From: Seonamhaeicola sp.
Lineage (GTDB): Bacteria > Bacteroidota > Bacteroidia > Flavobacteriales > Flavobacteriaceae
Direction: 5' to 3'
Length of the DNA: 64,000 nt
NCBI RefSeq assembly: GCF_028281565.1
Contig: NZ_JANQJQ010000037.1
Location: 1-64,000, forward strand
Part shown: in pieces, positions 46,653-55,590 of the stretch
Position numbering within the stretch: the stretch's first letter is position 1
Layout: every line of letters starts with the position of its first letter
Translations under genes and position numbers: made by a program
The notes under the pieces: generated by a model
Told to the model about the DNA's origin: nothing
The model's database searches: none
The model's input: the letters and a program-made list of their open reading frames with translations, nothing else

Positions 46653-48200
46653 TTACTTCTTCATAACTTTCGTTAGAATACCAAACACACTTCTTATAAA
46701 TGTGGCACTGGTAAGTACTTTTACCACCGGGTTCATTCTGGTACTTCTTCTCCGGGAGTAAGTACTTTTTGTTTTTCGTTTGGCTTCTGCCCTTTTCAAG
46801 GCTTCTTTTTCTTGTCTGGCTTTTTCTTTAGCTTCTTCGGCTTCGGCTTTTTCAATTTTTTCATTAAGTAATTCGTAAGCACTTTCCCTGTCTACTTCCT
46901 TATTGTATTTTTTTGAAAGCTTCGATTGAGAAAGTAAGGTGTTTAACTCGGCATCGGTTAAAATATCCATTCTGCTCATAGGCGCGCGCATCATGGTAGC
47001 TGCAAGTGGTGTAGGCCTGCCTTTTTCATCCAAAGCAGAAACCAGAGCCTCTCCAATACCCAAGGATGTTAACACCTCTGTAGTGTCATAATATTCGGAG
47101 TCCGGATAATTTTCAGCGGTCAGCTTAATAGCTTTTCGGTCTTTAGCGGTAAAGGCCCTTAAAGCATGTTGTACTTTTAAACCTAACTGGCCTAAAACTT
47201 CTTCAGGAACATCGGTTGGATTTTGAGTTACAAAATATAAACCCACCCCTTTACTTCTGATAAGCTTTACAATACTTTCAATTTGATTTAAAAGTGCTTT
47301 GGAGGCTTCATTGAAAATTAAATGCGCTTCATCTATGAACATGACGAGTTCCGGCCTGTCACTATCACCTTGCTCCGGAAATGTAGAATAGATTTCGGCT
47401 AACAGACTTAGCATAAAAGTTGAAAAAAGCTTTGGCCTATCCTGGATATCGGTAAGCCGGATAATGTTAATAAATCCGCGTCCATCGTCGTCTACGCGTA
47501 ACAGGTCATCCACTTCAAAAGAGGTCTCGCCAAAAAACAGATCGGCGCCCTGTTGTTCCAGTTCAACAATTTTTCGCAAGATGGCACCGGTAGAAGCCGT
47601 AGAAATTCTGCCATAGGCTTCCATAAACTCTTTTTTGCCTTCCTGGGTGGCATATTGTAATATTTTTTTAAAATCTTTTAGATCGAGCAGGGGGAGTTTG
47701 TTATCATCACAATATTGGAAAATAACCGAAACAATACCGCTTTGTGTTTCCGTTAGATCTAAAATCCTGGATAGTAAAACCGGCCCAAATTCACTAATAG
47801 TGGCCCTGAGGCGAACCCCGTCTTGTTCTGATAATGTTAAAACTTCAACAGGAAACGATTTGGCTTCAAACGGCAGTCCTATTTTTTCGTGGCGTTCATC
47901 AATTTTAGGGTGCCCGGGACTGGGTTGTGCCAATCCGCTTAAATCCCCTTTTATATCCATCAATAATACCGGGATCCCTTTATCACTTAAATTTTCGGCT
48001 AAAACCTGTAATGATTTTGTTTTTCCCGTTCCGGTTGCACCGGCTATTAAACCATGACGGTTCATGGTCTTTAAAGGGATTTTTACATGAGCTCCGGTAA
48101 CCGTTTCACCAGCTAACATAGCGGCTCCCATGGGGATAAAATCACCTTTGGTTTTATTGCCTTCCGTTATATAATTGAAGAAAGTTTCCTTAGTATCCAT
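46653..48200 (-). CDS. HerA-like ATPase (DUF853)
   Basis: The 515-residue protein is a P-loop ATPase of the HerA/FtsK superfamily with Walker A in LIAGATGTGKTKSLQ (about 50-64), Walker B in LVMFIDEAHLIFNEA, and an arginine-finger-like region FVTQNPTDVPEEVLGQLGLKVQHALRAF. The C-terminal tail (about 415-515) is a charged coiled coil ending with a small hydrophobic part. DUF853 proteins are widespread and poorly characterised; DNA translocation is inferred from the superfamily. Confidence 0.92.
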   Translation of the reverse strand: MDTKETFFNYITEGNKTKGDFIPMGAAMLAGETVTGAHVKIPLKTMNRHGLIAGATGTGKTKSLQVLAENLSDKGIPVLLMDIKGDLSGLAQPSPGHPKIDERHEKIGLPFEAKSFPVEVLTLSEQDGVRLRATISEFGPVLLSRILDLTETQSGIVSVIFQYCDDNKLPLLDLKDFKKILQYATQEGKKEFMEAYGRISTASTGAILRKIVELEQQGADLFFGETSFEVDDLLRVDDDGRGFINIIRLTDIQDRPKLFSTFMLSLLAEIYSTFPEQGDSDRPELVMFIDEAHLIFNEASKALLNQIESIVKLIRSKGVGLYFVTQNPTDVPEEVLGQLGLKVQHALRAFTAKDRKAIKLTAENYPDSEYYDTTEVLTSLGIGEALVSALDEKGRPTPLAATMMRAPMSRMDILTDAELNTLLSQSKLSKKYNKEVDRESAYELLNEKIEKAEAEEAKEKARQEKEALKRAEAKRKTKSTYSRRRSTRMNPVVKVLTSATFIRSVFGILTKVMKK

Positions 48201-48274
48201 ACACAGTAATTTTGCATAAAAATAAAGGAAATAAAAGGAAGAAAAAAATGGCTTTTACCAGATAAACCTATGGT

Positions 48275-48874
48275 TTATTCCCGCCATTTTATCCAAAGAA
48301 TAACTGTGGCGTTAGAAACGGCAGAACCGGCAGCCTGTGCATGAACATTTATATAATCCCCGGCATTAAAATCGGCATTGTTGGTAGTAGAGATGTATTC
48401 GTTATTTACATGATTAAAGGTAAATGTCCCTGCCTGGTTTGTAGTACCGTTTCTAATTCTAACTTGAAATTGCTTACTGGCGTTTCCTCCGGAGGATCTC
48501 GAAGATACGGCTACAATAGTGCCGTCAAAAGGCATCATAGCGCCGCTATTATTGTTTTGCATGTTTCCTCCGTAATGAAGTCGTTGATTATCAGCATTTC
48601 CATTTCGGCCGTATTGTATAGCAATAGTTTCTAAACTTAACCATTTGGCTCTGGTAGCATCGTACATGAATAATTTGTCCCCAATCAATGAGATTTGACC
48701 GGTTACGGTACCTGTTGGAGTTGTTTGGGCATTTAATTCCAGGGCAGGAATACCTGTGGCGGTAGTTTCAATTTCAAGTTCTGCAGTTGGGTTGGTGGTA
48801 CCAATGCCTACCTGAGAAAATCCAATACCATGCACGCATAGTAATAGTATGAGGAAACAAGGGAGTTTTTCCAT
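48275..48874 (-). CDS. Secreted protein with GIGTTNP start motif
   Basis: The 199-residue protein has a signal peptide (to about residue 20), followed directly by QVGIGTTNPTAELEIETT, a motif typical of secreted Bacteroidota proteins related to surface or tail-fibre-like proteins. The C-terminal part (about 85-199) looks beta-rich (QFQVRIRNGTTNQAGTFTFN, GDYINVHAQAAGSAV). It pairs with the similar gene at 48994. Function unknown. Confidence 0.75.
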   Translation of the reverse strand: MEKLPCFLILLLCVHGIGFSQVGIGTTNPTAELEIETTATGIPALELNAQTTPTGTVTGQISLIGDKLFMYDATRAKWLSLETIAIQYGRNGNADNQRLHYGGNMQNNNSGAMMPFDGTIVAVSSRSSGGNASKQFQVRIRNGTTNQAGTFTFNHVNNEYISTTNNADFNAGDYINVHAQAAGSAVSNATVILWIKWRE

Positions 48875-48993
48875 CTTAGAGAAAGTGAGAGAGCAATTTA
48901 CTTTTAATTAATCCTGAAGCGAAAATAGGAATTTTCAAGAAAATATCAAAATTCTTACAAATTAGGATTTAGCTGTTGCCTGATTATATAGAA

Positions 48994-49755
48994 CTATTCA
49001 TATGAATAGCCTACAATGTCTAATTCTGTGAAATTTATTACAGAACCGCCGGGTGTTGTGCCTCCGTTAGGAACGACCAGCCTTATTTCGTCCGCATAGA
49101 TATTGGGTATGGAAACGGTATTGTCTCCGGTAGAAGAGGAGCTAATTGCCGGGCTTGAATAAACCAAATTTCCACAACTATATAACCTGATAACAACATT
49201 TTCTATCCTGTTGGTGCAGCATTCGTTTCTCCCGTCCAGAATGACCTGTGATATGAAATATTGGCCCGGAAAGGAAATACCAAATCCCCAATCTCCTGCA
49301 GGCGAACCAACTCTGCTCATATGAAAAGTGTTTCCACCGGTATTATTTACATCGTCAAATAAGCTATTATAATGACCATAGCTATTGGATGCATTATAGG
49401 CGGTAAAAGTAACACTACCCACGCCTATTTCATCTTTAACCAGTCTTGAATAGGTCTTGGTCCCGCCGGAAAAACTAACTCTTTGCCATACAGAGCCGTT
49501 GAATATATATAAACCGGCAGGTAAATTACAATTGTTGGTTGATAAACTGTATACCATTAAACCCTCTGTTGGAGCAGGAATGGTTGAAATATCATTAACA
49601 CTTGTTAGACTAACCCTTGGGGGTAATAACCCCCGATCTGATGATTCCACATGTAAAATGGAAGAAGATTCCGGGTTCGTAGTGCCGATCCCTATTTGAG
49701 CCGAGCTGTAATAACCATAACAAAGTAGCATTACTAAACATGCTATTTTTTTCAT
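48994..49755 (-). CDS. Secreted protein with GIGTTNP start motif, larger
   Basis: The 253-residue protein has a signal peptide (MKKIACLVMLLCYGYYSSA) followed by QIGIGTTNPESSSILHVESSDRGLLPPRVSLTS, the same motif as the neighbour at 48275. The C-terminal half contains a discoidin-like or jelly-roll-like stretch (GQYFISQVILDGRNECCTNRIENVVIRLYSCG). The ATG at 49755 is taken because the signal peptide begins there. It is divergent from queE, and is probably a cell-surface protein. Confidence 0.75.
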   Translation of the reverse strand: MKKIACLVMLLCYGYYSSAQIGIGTTNPESSSILHVESSDRGLLPPRVSLTSVNDISTIPAPTEGLMVYSLSTNNCNLPAGLYIFNGSVWQRVSFSGGTKTYSRLVKDEIGVGSVTFTAYNASNSYGHYNSLFDDVNNTGGNTFHMSRVGSPAGDWGFGISFPGQYFISQVILDGRNECCTNRIENVVIRLYSCGNLVYSSPAISSSSTGDNTVSIPNIYADEIRLVVPNGGTTPGGSVINFTELDIVGYSYE

Positions 49756-49858
49756 TCTTAAGTTAAGTATTGTAATGTGGTAATTTACTACGTTAGGGAT
49801 CAGTAAAAGTATAAAAACCGAATTGAAATTCAAAATCGAAAAAACAGTTGGGATTATG

Positions 49859-49866
49859 TATCTTTG
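49859..49866 (+). promoter_or_regulatory. -7 promoter element of queE
   Basis: TATCTTTG matches TAnnTTTG and lies 7 bp before the ATG at 49874. This gives a nearly leaderless transcript and supports that start against the in-frame upstream codons. Confidence 0.6.
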
Positions 49867-49873
49867 CAAACTT

Positions 49874-50503
49874 ATGAATGATGTGCTAAAAAAACTGGTT
49901 GACAAGGGAGAAATGCTTCCCCTGATGGAAGAGTTCTATACTATTCAGGGAGAAGGGTATTATAAAGGAACAGCTGCCTATTTCATTCGCATTGGCGGTT
50001 GTGACGTTGGCTGTCATTGGTGTGATGTCAAGGAGAGTTGGAATGCCGATTTGCACCCGCCCACAGAGACTGCAAAAATTGTGGAGAACGCCAGAAAATA
50101 TAGCGATACCATAGTTGTAACGGGTGGTGAACCATTAACCTGGGATATGACGGTCTTAACAACCCAACTGAAAGAAGCCGGTTTAAAAACCCATATTGAG
50201 ACCTCCGGGGCTTATAAGCTTACAGGACAATGGGATTGGATTTGTTTGTCGCCAAAAAAGATCAAAAAGCCTACTGAGGCTATTTATAAAGTTGCTGATG
50301 AATTAAAGATCATAGTTTATAATAAAGACGATTTAAGATTTGCAGAAGAGCAGGCGTCGAAAGTGAATAAAGACTGTATATTATATCTGCAACCGGAATG
50401 GAGTAAGCGTGATAAAGTGATTCCGTTTATTGTAGATTATGTGATGGAAAACCCCAAGTGGAAAGTGTCTTTACAAACACATAAGTATTTGAATATTCCG
50501 TAA
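49874..50503 (+). CDS. queE: 7-carboxy-7-deazaguanine synthase QueE
   Basis: The 209-residue radical-SAM enzyme makes 7-carboxy-7-deazaguanine for queuosine synthesis. The iron-sulfur ligands are in GGCDVGCHWCDVKESW (C-x3-C-x2-C), the substrate region is LMEEFYTIQGEGYYKGTAAYFIR, and the SAM site includes VVTGGEPL and HIETSGAY. Length fits the family. Other queuosine genes are not in the window. A bidirectional hairpin follows. Confidence 0.95.
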   Translation: MNDVLKKLVDKGEMLPLMEEFYTIQGEGYYKGTAAYFIRIGGCDVGCHWCDVKESWNADLHPPTETAKIVENARKYSDTIVVTGGEPLTWDMTVLTTQLKEAGLKTHIETSGAYKLTGQWDWICLSPKKIKKPTEAIYKVADELKIIVYNKDDLRFAEEQASKVNKDCILYLQPEWSKRDKVIPFIVDYVMENPKWKVSLQTHKYLNIP

Positions 50504-50505
50504 AT

Positions 50506-50534
50506 AAAAAGCCTTGAGACATCAAGGCTTTTTA
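50506..50534. terminator. Bidirectional terminator between queE and the DUF2911 gene
   Basis: AAAAAGCCTTGA and TCAAGGCTTTTT form a perfect 12-bp stem around GACA with A- and T-runs on both sides. It serves the convergent genes queE and DUF2911. Confidence 0.9.
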
Positions 50535-50557
50535 TTGCTTTATAATTGAGTAAAAAA

Positions 50558-51085
50558 TTATTTTGAAAAAGGAACGGTAACCCTGGTGGTTCCCCATCCT
50601 AAGTGCATGTTGCCCTGGGTAAAAGCAATTGAAAAGGCTTCAAGGGAATCTCCGGAACTAACAGGAGCAGAAACTCTAATAACATCATTGGCCTTATTAT
50701 ATGAATAAGCCCCCCAGACATTGATATCTTTACTGATAATAATAGTCCATTCTTTGTCTCCGGGAATGGTGAAAAGAGAATATTCCCCTGCACTAACGGA
50801 TTTTCCTCCAATTTTCATGTCGTTGTATAACGTAATGGAGGCCGCTTCATTGGCACCGGTTCTCCAAACTTTCCCGTTAGGAGCTAAACTGCTTAGGGAT
50901 CTTCCTTTTAACTGAGGTCTGCTATAAATAACTTTTGCAATAGCCGGGGCATTTCTTGAAGTTTTGTAAATAGCCGCATCCATGGGGCTTTTGTCTAAGC
51001 CGCCAAACTTTTGTGCGTTAATATCTGTTGATAAAAGTAAAACGAATACAAAAGCAAAGGCGCTTAGGATTGATGATTTTTTCAT
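50558..51085 (-). CDS. DUF2911 secreted protein
   Basis: The 175-residue protein has a signal peptide (MKKSSILSAFAFVFVLLLSTDINAQ) and a DUF2911 domain (about 30-172): VIYSRPQLKGRSLSSLAPNGKVWRTGANEAASITL, AGEYSLFTIPGDKEWTIIIS. It is paralogous in domain to the larger protein at 18994. An ATG 9 bp upstream (51094) is equally possible. It marks the last ordinary chromosomal gene before the cassette array. Confidence 0.9.
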   Translation of the reverse strand: MKKSSILSAFAFVFVLLLSTDINAQKFGGLDKSPMDAAIYKTSRNAPAIAKVIYSRPQLKGRSLSSLAPNGKVWRTGANEAASITLYNDMKIGGKSVSAGEYSLFTIPGDKEWTIIISKDINVWGAYSYNKANDVIRVSAPVSSGDSLEAFSIAFTQGNMHLGWGTTRVTVPFSK

Positions 51086-51229
51086 AATTGACATTTTTAT
51101 GTTTAATGCTTAAAGTTAGGCTACAATGGTCTTAAAGTTTTTATAAAACTTACACGATAATGTTAAAGTTTAAGATTATTGAAAAATGTAATTTCTAGAA
51201 TTATTAGTGAAATTTTAGTTTTTTATTTG

Positions 51230-51250
51230 GTTTATACGCATGTTGTATGC
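51230..51250. repeat. Distal boundary of the cassette array (truncated attC-like site)
   Basis: TTTATACGCAT followed by GTTGTATGC (51242-51250) matches the terminal part of the attC-like sites further right, and GTTGTATGC is the exact reverse complement of GCATACAAC at 53768-53776, the other end of the CHAT unit. The remainder of the palindrome is missing to the left, where the sequence becomes ordinary intergenic DNA. Confidence 0.7.
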
Positions 51251-51258
51251 TGGCTTTT

Positions 51259-53742
51259 CTATTGTTCAACTTTTAAATTCGGATTACCATATAAATGCAT
51301 TGCACACCAAGCAGCAGGGGTAGGATATTTAGCATAAACCTTTTTATTTGCTTTAAAAAGCGCAATATCAATTGAATCTCCGTTATTAAATGAACTTAAA
51401 AATTCGGGTAGCCAAATTTCTGGAACATTTATGTGTAATCCCCAAAATGGAGCTATTATAGCTTTATACCCTTTTTCAATATATGTTTTTACTAAAGATG
51501 TAATGTTGTTTTTAAATAGTTCTGATTTGTATGAACCCGAATGGCAGATTAAGAAAATTAAAACTTCTCCTTCGCCAATTACTTTGTTAAGATTTATTAG
51601 TGGTCTTTCAGAAGGATATATAATTTGTTTTTCCGCAATATCTTTTGCTCCATGAGAACAAATAATGTTTATATCAGATGTTATAGAGGAATCCTTTTCC
51701 AATTTAGTATTAATATCAAAATTATTTTCGGTTAAATTATTTTCGATTTTGGCATATAATTGGTTTAAGGTAAAATCTCCTTCTTCCTTTGGTATCCATA
51801 TAGATTTCGAATAATTTTTATTTATTGATGTTGATTTGTCAACTGATAAATACCATTCTGTAGATAGGATATTTGTAATAGGCTTACTTAAGTGCAGAAA
51901 TTCTCCATTTTGATTGAGAAACAAATTATGCGGAAAATCTGCTAGTTCCATATCTTTTATAAGATAAATGGAATCCGTATCATCATCAATATTTAGCTTG
52001 CTAAATGAAAGTTCATCATTTATTTTTTTTGCTTGCTCAAAATGTTCCTCTTCGTAAACATTTCGAACTCCACCTTTATCTTTAACAGTATCATCGAATG
52101 AAAAATTCGAAAAATATTCTCCGTTAGTGAGGCTTTTAAATTTTGACCAATCCCATTGGGTTAACTCAAAATATTGAAAGGACTTATTTCTGAAAGCTAA
52201 TTGAAATACTTTTCCCTCTGTTATTGCAAGCCAAAATGTCGATTGAAATTCATTTTTAGATATCTCACTTTCGATTTTATCTCTCTCGCTATATATCTTG
52301 TTGAATTTTTTTAATTCAGTTGTAGGAACCTTAAAAGGAGCAAACTCGAATGATTCTTTAGATTTAAAAATTAGACTAAAATCCGACTTAATCATCATAG
52401 CCAACAAAATCGCTTCTGAATCTTTTTTTGCGAAACTATCTTCAATTATTCTATTCGCAATTTTAAGTGACATATCATTATCATAAACGATATCTGATTT
52501 ATTCCTTGTTTCATTTAATTTAATTAATGATTTTTTTAATTGCTCTTTTAAAGATGAGGAATTACCATCGATAATATTTTTATAGTTACTAATAGACTCT
52601 TTTGGTACAATTTGCTCGAAAATGTTTAAATAATAACCTAGACCAGTAAGACTGAAATTTGCATTCGGGAAAATTCTTCTAACATTATACAATGTAATTA
52701 ACCAAGGTAAAGATTCGTGAACTCCACCCGAGAATATATTCTCTCTTTCTTTGTTTAGATAATCTAATAATAAATCAGGTAACTTTTCTTTCTCCATTGG
52801 TATAAGACTTGTGAAGTAAGAATGGTCTATTGACCGCCTATGATAACCAGAAAATTCTAGTGTTTTAGGTATGCTTTTATAAATTTTTACAGCGTAAGGG
52901 TATAAGCCAGTATTTCTAAAATATTTTATTGACTGCCATATTAATTCTTGTAGATATTTATCCGAAACTCCTTGCTCGTTTTTTAATACAAGGTGCATAC
53001 TTATATTAGCATAAAGAAGAGATGTTTGAGCACTACCTTGCGCTGAATAACATCTGAAAGCATTAAAAAAACCAAATTGTGGATAATCATCATTAAAACT
53101 AGAAATTATAATTTCTTCAGAAACATCTCTAGCCGCTTGATAAAATTCAGAAGAATTAAGTCTATCAATAAATATTCCGATTATAAAATAAAAGAGTTCG
53201 GGATTGTTTAATCTAACAAGTAAATGCCTTAAAATAGGCAACTGTAACATTATATTATCACTTTGTTCTTCTTTCCAGTCTATCTCTTTGGCACTCTCTT
53301 GTATTATACTAATTTGTAAAGAGATTATTTCTTTTATTTCTAGCTCTGCTAAGTCGTTGGGAGGAAATTCAAAATCAGATATTCTTAATTGATTATTTAT
53401 TTTAAGGCTTTTTTCTAATAAATTTAAAAATTTACTATTCGATTCATCTGTAATTTCAGCTTTAGTTACAGACTGGTCTAACTTGTAAACATTACTTTGG
53501 CTGGTCAATTTTTCAAATAAATCGAAAAAGATAAATAAAGAATAAGAAATGGACTTTCTATCGTTATCTTCTAAAGTGGATAGAATTAATGGGGAGAATT
53601 TTCGGTAGGTTTCGAAATCGGTTGCTAATATTTCAAGTATTTCAAAATAATGTATTGTAATTTCTTTTTCAAACACATTATTGTTCTGTAGATTTTTAGA
53701 TGTTAATTTTGAATGAAAATCTTCAAATACTTGTTTGTTCAT
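51259..53742 (-). CDS. CHAT-domain protease-like protein (cassette 10)
   Basis: The 827-residue protein has a long N-terminal all-helical region (about 1-530) that looks like degenerate helical repeats, and a C-terminal CHAT (caspase-like) peptidase domain. The catalytic pair is His697 in NIICSHGAKD and Cys733 in FLICHSGSYKS, followed by GYKAIIAPFWGL and the end AAWCAMHLYGNPNL. Such proteases act in bacterial cell-death and defence systems or as regulators. It is alone in the last cassette of the array, so no adaptor or effector partner is adjacent. It is rich in Lys, Ile and Asn and A+T-rich, unlike the housekeeping neighbours. A defence role is an inference. Confidence 0.82.
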   Translation of the reverse strand: MNKQVFEDFHSKLTSKNLQNNNVFEKEITIHYFEILEILATDFETYRKFSPLILSTLEDNDRKSISYSLFIFFDLFEKLTSQSNVYKLDQSVTKAEITDESNSKFLNLLEKSLKINNQLRISDFEFPPNDLAELEIKEIISLQISIIQESAKEIDWKEEQSDNIMLQLPILRHLLVRLNNPELFYFIIGIFIDRLNSSEFYQAARDVSEEIIISSFNDDYPQFGFFNAFRCYSAQGSAQTSLLYANISMHLVLKNEQGVSDKYLQELIWQSIKYFRNTGLYPYAVKIYKSIPKTLEFSGYHRRSIDHSYFTSLIPMEKEKLPDLLLDYLNKERENIFSGGVHESLPWLITLYNVRRIFPNANFSLTGLGYYLNIFEQIVPKESISNYKNIIDGNSSSLKEQLKKSLIKLNETRNKSDIVYDNDMSLKIANRIIEDSFAKKDSEAILLAMMIKSDFSLIFKSKESFEFAPFKVPTTELKKFNKIYSERDKIESEISKNEFQSTFWLAITEGKVFQLAFRNKSFQYFELTQWDWSKFKSLTNGEYFSNFSFDDTVKDKGGVRNVYEEEHFEQAKKINDELSFSKLNIDDDTDSIYLIKDMELADFPHNLFLNQNGEFLHLSKPITNILSTEWYLSVDKSTSINKNYSKSIWIPKEEGDFTLNQLYAKIENNLTENNFDINTKLEKDSSITSDINIICSHGAKDIAEKQIIYPSERPLINLNKVIGEGEVLIFLICHSGSYKSELFKNNITSLVKTYIEKGYKAIIAPFWGLHINVPEIWLPEFLSSFNNGDSIDIALFKANKKVYAKYPTPAAWCAMHLYGNPNLKVEQ

Positions 53743-53767
53743 ATTTTTTGTTGGAGTTTTTCAGCTT

Positions 53768-53903
53768 GCATACAACGGGCTAGTATATGAAAAGTAGGCG
53801 ATTTCGAAGCTCCAAACTTTCGGTTAAGCACATAGTCTGTTACGAGCCAAAAACCTTGAAATTAGTACTGTTTCGCCTATTTTTTATATACACTGTTACC
53901 TGC
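53768..53903. repeat. attC-like site 1 (between CHAT and VOC cassettes)
   Basis: The site runs from GCATACAAC to GTTACCTGC (136 bp). It is the most divergent of the array but keeps AACGG near its left end and TATATACACTGTT at its right end. GCATACAAC matches the start core of the CHAT unit; GTTACCTGC matches the end core of the VOC unit. Confidence 0.8.
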
Positions 53904-53905
53904 TG

Positions 53906-54322
53906 TTATTTTATTATCAATCCTTTATTATTTTTATTCGGTTCAATCAAGTCCCACATATTTTCATATAAGTCCTCAAATACTGCGACAGTTCCATAGT
54001 CAAACTCAGTTGGCGGTCTTACAAAACTTATTTTTCTTTCTGTCATTTTGTTATAGTCTCTCCAAAAATCATCTGTGAATAGAAAAAATCCAACTCGTCC
54101 TCCTGTCTGATTTCCAATACTTTTGGATTGCCGTTCATTAGCGGCTTTGGCAAGTAACAAGCAACATTCTTTCGCTCCTGGCGGTGCAACCATTACCCAT
54201 CTTTTCTTTTCATCTATTCTTGTGTCTTCAAGAAGTGTGAAATCTAATTTTTTAGTATAAAATTCAATTGCGTCATCATAATCTTTTACAACTAATGCAA
54301 TATGTGCTATCCTTTGGTACAT
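53906..54322 (-). CDS. VOC-family protein (cassette 9)
   Basis: The 138-residue protein is a glyoxalase/dioxygenase-superfamily member: MYQRIAHIALVVKDYDDAIEFYTKKLDFTLLED at the start and FEDLYENMWDLIEPN at the end, with metal-ligand candidates His7 and the final Glu. The ATG at 54322 gives the family start, and the longer frame to 54373 would run through the cassette boundary. The stop codon is 2 bp from the next core. Related proteins are often annotated as glyoxalases; the substrate is unknown. Confidence 0.85.
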   Translation of the reverse strand: MYQRIAHIALVVKDYDDAIEFYTKKLDFTLLEDTRIDEKKRWVMVAPPGAKECCLLLAKAANERQSKSIGNQTGGRVGFFLFTDDFWRDYNKMTERKISFVRPPTEFDYGTVAVFEDLYENMWDLIEPNKNNKGLIIK

Positions 54323-54344
54323 TTTTTCTCGTTCGTTCTGATTG

Positions 54345-54366
54345 CAGGTAACGATTGTTACCTGCT
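54345..54366. repeat. Collapsed attC-like site 2
   Basis: GCAGGTAAC, four bases and GTTACCTGC form a 22-bp palindrome: the two core ends of an attC-like site without the roughly 115-bp body present in the others. It separates the VOC unit from the hxlB-hxlA unit, and both units carry the same core. Confidence 0.75.
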
Positions 54367-54393
54367 TTATCACGTCATATTATGAAAAACAAC

Positions 54394-54954
54394 CTATTCA
54401 AGATTTGCATGACGATTGTTCATGGCACCTTCTGTTTGCTGAAGTTTATTCATAAGCTGAATAATCATTAAATCAAATAGCAACCCAATTGTATACTCAA
54501 AAAGAGATCCCATGATAAGCGCAGAGGATTTTTTTCCTTGATTGTCAGATTTGAAATTACTTGCCGGGATATAAACTGTATTATGAGATAAGTTCGTAAT
54601 CGGTGACTGAGCGTTGCCTGTTATAAAAGCTAAATCAGCATTATTTGATAGTGCTGATTTGGCATATCCATTGAGCGATTCTGTTCTTCCGGAACCTGAA
54701 CCTATGATGAGCAAATCAGATTGTTGGATACCCGGAGTCGTCACATCATCAACCACAAAAACCTTTAGGCCTAAATGCATAAGTCTCATGGCAAAAGCTT
54801 TCATTTGAAGACCTGTTCGGCCTTTCCCGGCCACAAATATCCGATTAGCTTTTATTATTGAAGTTTCTAATTCTTCAATTTGGGTTACATCTATTTGATG
54901 CAAGGTGTTGGAAAGTTCATTAAGTATATTGTCTATTAATTGCTCAACCTGCAT
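54394..54954 (-). CDS. hxlB: 6-phospho-3-hexuloisomerase (cassette 8)
   Basis: The 186-residue protein has an SIS fold: IFVAGKGRTGLQMKAFAMRLMHLG, LLIIGSGSGRTESL and LIMGSLFEYTIGLLFDLM. It isomerises arabino-3-hexulose-6-phosphate to fructose-6-phosphate, the second step of formaldehyde fixation in the ribulose monophosphate pathway. It overlaps hxlA by 11 bp in the same unit. In non-methylotrophs this pair usually serves formaldehyde detoxification. Confidence 0.9.
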   Translation of the reverse strand: MQVEQLIDNILNELSNTLHQIDVTQIEELETSIIKANRIFVAGKGRTGLQMKAFAMRLMHLGLKVFVVDDVTTPGIQQSDLLIIGSGSGRTESLNGYAKSALSNNADLAFITGNAQSPITNLSHNTVYIPASNFKSDNQGKKSSALIMGSLFEYTIGLLFDLMIIQLMNKLQQTEGAMNNRHANLE

Positions 54955-55582
54955 AATTCGTTAATTTTTCTTTAATCTGCTTGGCGTGTTCAACATAATC
55001 ATTTTTACCCGTTATTGCATTCCCGACAATAACGATATCAGGTTGATATTTGAGGGCCGAATCCAATTTGGCGTTATTGATACCGCCAGCTATTGCAAGC
55101 TTGCTCAATGGAAGATTCTGCCTTAGTAATTTGAGTTCCTGATAGGGGCTATCCTTAGAGGATTGTTGATCATAAGCTGTGTGGACACATAAAATGTCAC
55201 ATCCCATATGAATAAACTTTTGACCGGATTCCACTGGATTGGTGACACACATCATATCGATCATGATTTGTTTCCCCCAATTATTAGCACTTTGAACAGC
55301 ACCCTCCACAGTTGTATCATTTGTTACACCCAAGACAGTCACAATATCAGCTCCGGCTTCAAATGCAATATCCGCCTCTTCTTTACCCGCATCCATAATT
55401 TTTAAATCGGCTAAAAGAGTTAGATGGGGGTATTTCAATCGAACTTGACGAACAGCGTTCATTCCTTCACGAATAATCATCGGAGTTCCAATCTCTATAA
55501 TATCAATAAAAGAATGAACCTCCTTCAGGATTCTGAAAGCATTATTTAGATCATTATCAAGCGCAAGTTGAAGTTTCGTCAT
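54944..55582 (-). CDS. hxlA: 3-hexulose-6-phosphate synthase (cassette 8)
   Basis: The 212-residue protein belongs to the orotidine decarboxylase-like barrel family: LQLALDNDLNNAF, IIEIGTPMIIREGMNAVRQV, the catalytic DLKIMDAGKEEADIAFEAGADIVTVLG, and AGGINNAKLDSALKYQPDIVIVGNAITG. It adds formaldehyde to ribulose-5-phosphate. It starts 9 bp after the cassette core (minus strand) and is translated ahead of hxlB with an 11-bp overlap. This metabolic pair is unusual cargo for an array otherwise rich in defence-like and hypothetical genes. Confidence 0.92.
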   Translation of the reverse strand: MTKLQLALDNDLNNAFRILKEVHSFIDIIEIGTPMIIREGMNAVRQVRLKYPHLTLLADLKIMDAGKEEADIAFEAGADIVTVLGVTNDTTVEGAVQSANNWGKQIMIDMMCVTNPVESGQKFIHMGCDILCVHTAYDQQSSKDSPYQELKLLRQNLPLSKLAIAGGINNAKLDSALKYQPDIVIVGNAITGKNDYVEHAKQIKEKLTNYAG

Positions 55583-55590
55583 AAATTATT

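Noticed and set aside
47635-48057. Plus-strand frame of 140 codons within the HerA-like gene
   Set aside because: It is antisense to the P-loop region and has no start context or domain.
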